Shown piece after piece: positions 59,855 to 64,000 of a stretch of DNA of 64,000 bases. The stretch's first letter is position 1. Each line of letters opens with the position of its first letter. The notes below the pieces were generated by a model that was not told where the DNA came from, ran no database searches, and worked only from the letters and a program-made list of their open reading frames with translations. Source of the DNA: Serpens sp035497915. GTDB taxonomy: Bacteria; Pseudomonadota; Gammaproteobacteria; Pseudomonadales; Pseudomonadaceae. The stretch is taken from NCBI RefSeq assembly GCF_035497915.1, contig NZ_DATJCS010000054.1, forward strand, positions 1 through 64,000. Reading direction: 5' to 3'. The translations under genes and the position numbers were made by a program.

Positions 59855-60950
59855 TTACAGGCCCTGTTTCAGGCTGGCCTCGATGAACTCGTCCAGATCG
59901 CCGTCGAGCACCGCGTCGCAGTTGCTCTCTTCGACGCCGGTCCGCAGGTCCTTGATGCGCGACTGGTCGAGCACGTAGGAGCGGATCTGGTGACCCCAGC
60001 CGATATCCGACTTGGTGTCTTCCAGCGCCTGGGAGGCCTCGCGGCGCTTCTGCATCTCCAGCTCGTACAACTTGGCGCGCAGCATCTTGAAGGCGCGGTC
60101 CTTGTTGGCGTGCTGGGAGCGTTCGTTCTGGCAGCTCACCACGGTATTGGTCGGCAGGTGGGTGATGCGCACCGCAGAGTCGGTGGTGTTCACGTGCTGG
60201 CCACCGGCGCCCGAGGAGCGGTAGGTGTCGATGCGCAGGTCCGCCGGGTTGATCTCGATCTCGATGTTGTCGTCGATTTCCGGCGAGGCGAACACCGCAG
60301 TGAACGAGGTGTGGCGGCGGTTGCCGGAGTCGAACGGACTCTTGCGCACCAGACGGTGCACGCCGATCTCGGTGCGCAGCCAGCCGAAGGCGTATTCGCC
60401 GCGCACGTGCACGGTGGCACTCTTGATGCCGGCCACTTCGCCTTCGGTGAGTTCGACGATTTCCGCGTCGAAGCCGTGCTTGGCGGCCCAGCGCAGGTAC
60501 ATGCGCAGCAGCATGTTGGCCCAGTCCTGGGCCTCGGTGCCGCCGGAACCGGCCTGGATGTCCAGGAACGCGTTGCTGGCGTCCATATCGCCGCTGAACA
60601 TGCGGCGGAACTCCAGTTTTTCCAGGGCTTCGCGCAGACGCGCCAGCTCGGCGACCACATCGTTCACCGCGCCTTCGTCGTCTTCTTCGACGGCCATGTC
60701 CAGCAGCTCGCGGGAGTCGGCCAGGCCGCTGCTCAGCTCATCGAGGGTTTCGACGATCTGCGCCAGCGTGGAACGCTCACGACCCAGGCTCTGTGCGTAT
60801 TCCGGGTTGTTCCAGACGTTCGGATCTTCGAGCTCGCGGTTTACTTCGACCAGGCGATCAGCTTTCTGATCGTAGTCAAAGATACCCCCGAATGGTCTGG
60901 GTCCGTTCGGACAGGTCCTTGATGCTGTTCAGGATCGGATTGATTTCCAT
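59855..60950 (-). CDS. prfB: Peptide chain release factor 2, with programmed +1 frameshift
   Basis: Recognises UAA and UGA stop codons. The message starts at 60950 with MEINPILNSI and runs 24 codons to an in-frame UGA at 60878-60876. Upstream of this lies GGGGGTATCTTTGAC with the Shine-Dalgarno-like GGGGGT and slippery CTT. A +1 shift (skipping base 60878) gives a 364-residue RF2 with the GGQ motif (GAGGQHVNTTDS) and the SPF tripeptide in KSPFDSG. This is the classic autoregulation by RF2 itself. Confidence 0.97.
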
Positions 60951-61109
60951 GGCAGGCGGCACTCGCAGATGAAGCTTCGGAAAAGCCGGCGAGTATACCG
61001 CAGCAGGTTGCGGCTGGCAGCACGGGCGTCGCTTCGACGCCGCCCGGGGCCGGGGTCGCAGCGCTGCGGTCGGCCCCATCGGCGTAGCCAGACGGATTGA
61101 CGGGAAACC

Positions 61110-61201
61110 TGTGGGGCCGGGTATATCCCGGCCAGCGGGATACGCCCTGCACGCGGAGCTGGACCGCAACTCCGTCGGCCGGCGTCAAGCCGGCCCCACA
61201 G
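61110..61201. repeat. REP/BIME-like composite palindrome
   Basis: TGTGGGGCCGGGTATATCCC to GCGTCAAGCCGGCCCCACAG, outer ends inverted. In the space between prfB and the OYE gene, which is a 263-base gap that otherwise shows nothing clear. Confidence 0.88.
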
Positions 61202-61213
61202 CGGGGCCCCACG

Positions 61214-62305
61214 CTAGCGGATCGGCGTATCCCGCTGCGCCGCCCGCACGTACTGTGCTGGCCAGGGCACCGAGGTATCGCCCAGGTAGCCGGCGGCATG
61301 CAGCGGCCAGTAGGGATCGCGCAGCAGCTCGCGGGCCAGCAGGATCAGGTCGGCCTGGCCGGTGCGCAGCACGTGTTCGGCCTGCACCGCTTCGGTGATC
61401 AACCCCACGGCGCCAGTGGCGATACCCGCTTCGCGGCGGATGCGCTCGGCGAACTGCGTCTGGTAGCCGGGGCCGATGGGGATTTCCGCGTTCGCCGAGG
61501 TGCCGCCGGAGGACACATCGATCAGGTCCACGCCCAGCGCCTTGAGCCGGCAGGCCAGCTCCACCGTCTCGTCCGGGTTCCAGCCATCGTCCACCCAGTC
61601 GGTGGCCGACAGGCGCACCAGCAGCGGCAGTTCCGCGGGCCAGACCCGACGCACCGCCTCGCTCACCTGCAGCAGCAGGCGGATGCGATTCTCGAAGGAG
61701 CCGCCGTAGTCATCCTCACGGCGATTGGAGAGTGGCGAGAGAAACTGGTGCAGCAGGTAGCCGTGCGCAGCATGCACTTCGGCGACCTTGAAGCCGGCGG
61801 CCCGCGCCCGCTCGGCGCCTTCAACGAAGGCACGCACCACCTCGGCGATGCCGGCCTCGTCCAGCTCGGCGGGCACCGCATGCTCGGGATCGAAGGCCAG
61901 CGGCGACGGGCCGACCGGCACCCAGCCGCCCTCGTTCAGGGGCACGCTGCCGCGCTTGCCGCGCCAGGGCTGCCAGGTGCTGGCCTTGCGCCCGGCATGG
62001 GCCAGCTGGATGCCGGCCAGCGCGCCCTGGGACGCAATGAACGCGGTGATACGCCGCAGCGGCTCGATGTGCGCATCGCTCCAGATGCCCAGGTCATGGG
62101 GACTGATGCGCCCCTCGGGCAGCACCGCCGTGGCTTCGAAGATCACCAGGCCGGCGCCGCCGACGGCCCGGCTGCCCAGATGCACCAGGTGCCAGTCGGT
62201 GGCCAGGCCATCCTCGGCGGCCGAGTACTGGCACATGGGCGACACCACGATCCGGTTGGGCAGGGTCAGTTGACGCAGGGTCAGGGGCTGGAACAGCAAC
62301 GACAT
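61214..62305 (-). CDS. Old yellow enzyme, YqjM/XenA class
   Basis: An FMN-dependent NAD(P)H:flavin oxidoreductase that reduces activated alkenes and nitro compounds. 363 aa. PNRIVVSPMCQYSAAEDG with cysteine near 25 marks the thermophilic-like YqjM/XenA class; QLAHAGRKAS, HAAHGYLLHQFLSPLSN and RLSATDWVDDG are the other hallmarks. Physiological substrate unknown. Isolated gene with leader facing the MCP gene. Confidence 0.92.
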   Translation of the reverse strand: MSLLFQPLTLRQLTLPNRIVVSPMCQYSAAEDGLATDWHLVHLGSRAVGGAGLVIFEATAVLPEGRISPHDLGIWSDAHIEPLRRITAFIASQGALAGIQLAHAGRKASTWQPWRGKRGSVPLNEGGWVPVGPSPLAFDPEHAVPAELDEAGIAEVVRAFVEGAERARAAGFKVAEVHAAHGYLLHQFLSPLSNRREDDYGGSFENRIRLLLQVSEAVRRVWPAELPLLVRLSATDWVDDGWNPDETVELACRLKALGVDLIDVSSGGTSANAEIPIGPGYQTQFAERIRREAGIATGAVGLITEAVQAEHVLRTGQADLILLARELLRDPYWPLHAAGYLGDTSVPWPAQYVRAAQRDTPIR

Positions 62306-62374
62306 GACGAATCTCCCGGGCAGTTTCCCACCAGTAAAGACCTCCTGCGACAGCCTGAAGCAGGCAAACCGCTA

Positions 62375-62402
62375 TAAAGCCGGCCCAGCGGTCAGCCGAT
62401 AA
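62375..62402 (+). promoter_or_regulatory. Sigma-28 (FliA)-like promoter for the chemoreceptor
   Basis: TAAA (62375-62378) and an exact GCCGATAA (62395-62402), 16 bases apart (15 is ideal for FliA). It is about 95 bases before the receptor start, and the class of gene fits flagellar regulon control. Confidence 0.55.
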
Positions 62403-62496
62403 CCCTTATGGTCAGCATGGGAAACCCGGCCGCCGCGTGCGCGGACGGCGAATCCAGCGGCCCACTACAACAACGAAACACAAGGGAAGGTGCCCC

Positions 62497-64000
62497 ATGC
62501 TTCGCCTGTTCGCCGATCTGAAATTCCGCTGGAAAATCGCCCTCCCCATCCTTGTCCTGTCCGTGCTGCTGATGCTCATGGGCCTGCTGGCCATGCGCAG
62601 CATCGAGCAACTGGTGCAATCCAGCACCCAACTGATCGGCCGATCGCTGCCGGCGGTGAGCCTGCTGCTCAATGCCGACCGCGACCTGTACCAGGCGTTC
62701 ATCGCCGAACGCAGCCTGCTCGGCGACTTCACCGCAGAGCATGCCCAGGCGCTGCGCGACAGCCACCGCGAGAACCTGGGCCAGGCCCACGAGCGCGTCA
62801 ATCGCTACGCGACGCTGCAACCCTCCCCCGAAGCCCGCCGCCTGGTGGAGGAATTCAACCAGGGCTTCGCGCGCTGGAAGGCCACTTCGGAACGCGTGCT
62901 GGCGATGACTCGGGAATACCCGGCCGGCGCGACCGCGCTGAGCTTCGGCGAAAGCGAGAAGCTGTTCGAGGCGGCCCGCGACGCCATCGACAAGCTCGGC
63001 GAGCTGGAAGACGCCACTGCCAAGGCGCTGGGCCAGTCGGCCATCGACCAGGGCATCGCCAACCGCGTGCAACAGGGCGCGCTGGTGGGTATCGGCCTGC
63101 TGATCTGCGCCCTGCTCGCCTTCGCCTTCCCGACGCTGGTCACCCGGCCGCTGCAACGCCTGCTGCAGCGGCTTGAGCAGATCGCCGATGGCGACGGCGA
63201 CCTGCGCGGGCGCGTGGACATCACCTCCCGGGACGAGCTGGGTCAGCTCGGGCGCGCCTTCAACCGTTTCCTCGACAAGCTGCAGCCGATGATCGCCGAG
63301 ATCGGCTCCCTGGCCGAATCGGTGTCCACCTCGGCCCGCGAGCAGGCGGGGCTGGCGGCGCGCAACGACGAGCTGATCAGCCACGAGTTCGCCGCCGTCG
63401 ACCAGGTCAGCACCGCCGCCACCGAGATGAGCGCCGCCGTGCATGAAGTGGCGCGCAGCGCCCAGCAGGCCGCCGACACCGCGCGCGAAGCCGACGATCA
63501 GTCGCGCCATGGCGCGCAGGTGGTCGGCGCCAGCATCACGGTGATCCGCTCCCTGGCCAGCGACGTGGGCAACGCCGCGCGCACCATCGAGGCCCTGGAG
63601 GAGGAAACCGCCAGCATCGGTGCGGTGCTGGAAGTGATTCGCACCATTGCCGAACAGACCAACCTGCTGGCCCTGAACGCCGCCATCGAGGCCGCCCGGG
63701 CCGGCGACCAGGGTCGCGGCTTCGCGGTGGTGGCCGACGAGGTGCGCGCCCTGGCGGCGCGCACCCAGGAGTCGACGGTGGACATCCAGGCGCGCATCGA
63801 GCGGCTGCAGAGCGGCGTGCAGCAGGCGGTACGCGCCATGGAGAACGGCGGCGCCAAGGCCAGCGACAGCGTGCAGCGGGTGGCGGACGTGGAGCAGGTG
63901 CTCGACGGCACCCGCGGCGCGATCCAGCGCATCAACGACATGGCCGCGCAGATCGCCACCGCCTGCGAGGAGCAGAGCAGCGTGACCGAGGAGATCGCCC
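62497..64000 (+). CDS. Methyl-accepting chemotaxis protein (3' end outside window)
   Basis: 501 codons are present without a stop. TM1 about 13-33, a periplasmic four-helix-bundle-type sensor (about 35-190), TM2 near 193-213, HAMP (about 213-268), then the cytoplasmic signalling helix ending here just after the hairpin tip. The tip (IRTIAEQTNLLALNAAIEAA, then GDQGRGFAVVADEVRALA) is the highly conserved MCP motif. Ligand unknown. AAGGTGCCCC stands before the ATG. Confidence 0.95.
   Translation, partial: MLRLFADLKFRWKIALPILVLSVLLMLMGLLAMRSIEQLVQSSTQLIGRSLPAVSLLLNADRDLYQAFIAERSLLGDFTAEHAQALRDSHRENLGQAHERVNRYATLQPSPEARRLVEEFNQGFARWKATSERVLAMTREYPAGATALSFGESEKLFEAARDAIDKLGELEDATAKALGQSAIDQGIANRVQQGALVGIGLLICALLAFAFPTLVTRPLQRLLQRLEQIADGDGDLRGRVDITSRDELGQLGRAFNRFLDKLQPMIAEIGSLAESVSTSAREQAGLAARNDELISHEFAAVDQVSTAATEMSAAVHEVARSAQQAADTAREADDQSRHGAQVVGASITVIRSLASDVGNAARTIEALEEETASIGAVLEVIRTIAEQTNLLALNAAIEAARAGDQGRGFAVVADEVRALAARTQESTVDIQARIERLQSGVQQAVRAMENGGAKASDSVQRVADVEQVLDGTRGAIQRINDMAAQIATACEEQSSVTEEIA

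Noticed and set aside
1..64000. tRNA, rRNA, integrase, attachment sites
   Set aside because: None could be recognised by eye; a tRNA scan was not run, so small RNA genes may still be missed.

Overview
This is a 64 kb stretch of a GC-rich gammaproteobacterial chromosome, almost certainly Pseudomonas in the broad sense. The evidence is gene order as well as protein identity. The run rnhB-lpxB-lpxA-fabZ-lpxD-ompH-bamA-rseP-dxr-cdsA-uppS-frr-pyrH-tsf-rpsB // map-glnD-dapC-yffB-dapD-csdA-csdE, and further right plsB, mexK-mexJ // mexL, rsmJ, tsaB, adk, ppc, lysS and prfB, follows the familiar Pseudomonas aeruginosa order. Nearly everything is core chromosome. No prophage, integron, CRISPR array, rRNA or tRNA gene was recognised.

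Layout. (1) 1-1280 is a small AT-rich accessory patch. It holds the 5' end of a REP-associated tyrosine transposase (RAYT/IS200-like), a two-helix membrane protein, a DUF596-like gene whose C-terminus is encoded by repeat DNA, two long hairpin elements that share a perfect or near-perfect 18-bp arm, and an octamer microsatellite that appears to have grown out of one hairpin end. With a secreted XAC2610-like protein (1284-2537), it lies where dnaE normally follows rnhB. (2) 2562-17000 on the minus strand is the envelope and translation super-operon: lipid A (lpxD, lpxA, lpxB), fatty acid (fabZ), outer-membrane assembly (ompH/skp, bamA, rseP), isoprenoid and phospholipid precursors (dxr, uppS, cdsA), then frr, pyrH, tsf and rpsB. 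Many genes are coupled by 4-7 bp overlaps. (3) 17270-25260 on the plus strand carries map, glnD, the lysine/diaminopimelate genes dapC and dapD, an ArsC/Spx-like gene and the csdA-csdE sulfur-transfer pair; tcdA faces them on the minus strand. (4) 26500-31650 has an ndvB-type glucan synthase with a GH17-like domain, dapE, rlmA and a small conserved gene, followed by a cold-shock gene with a structured leader. (5) 32170-36520 is a four-gene ABC/GldG/DUF4340 envelope operon divergent from plsB. (6) 39275-50730 holds small conserved genes, the MexJK efflux pump with its TetR repressor, an SDR, rsmJ and several hypotheticals. (7) 50860-62300 has tsaB, adk, ppc, a QEGLA/MATCAP-like metallopeptidase with a lipoprotein, lysS, prfB with its programmed frameshift, and an old yellow enzyme. 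The window ends inside a chemotaxis receptor gene preceded by a sigma-28-like promoter.

A species-specific family of palindromic intergenic repeats (REP/BIME-like, core GGCCGGGTTTATCCCGGCC or GGCCGGCTTTACGCCGGCC) occurs at six intergenic sites. One of these has become a 125-bp tandem array. The strongest second-look items are the RAYT/hairpin/octamer patch with its altered DUF596-like gene, the REP family and its tandem array, the mexJ-mexL operator, the rpsB leader, the structured cold-shock leader, and the poorly understood GldG-type and QEGLA loci. I did not find a complete new multi-gene system. The closest candidate is the accessory patch at the left edge, which the window cuts off. All assignments come from reading the sequence and remembered family features; no database search was run.
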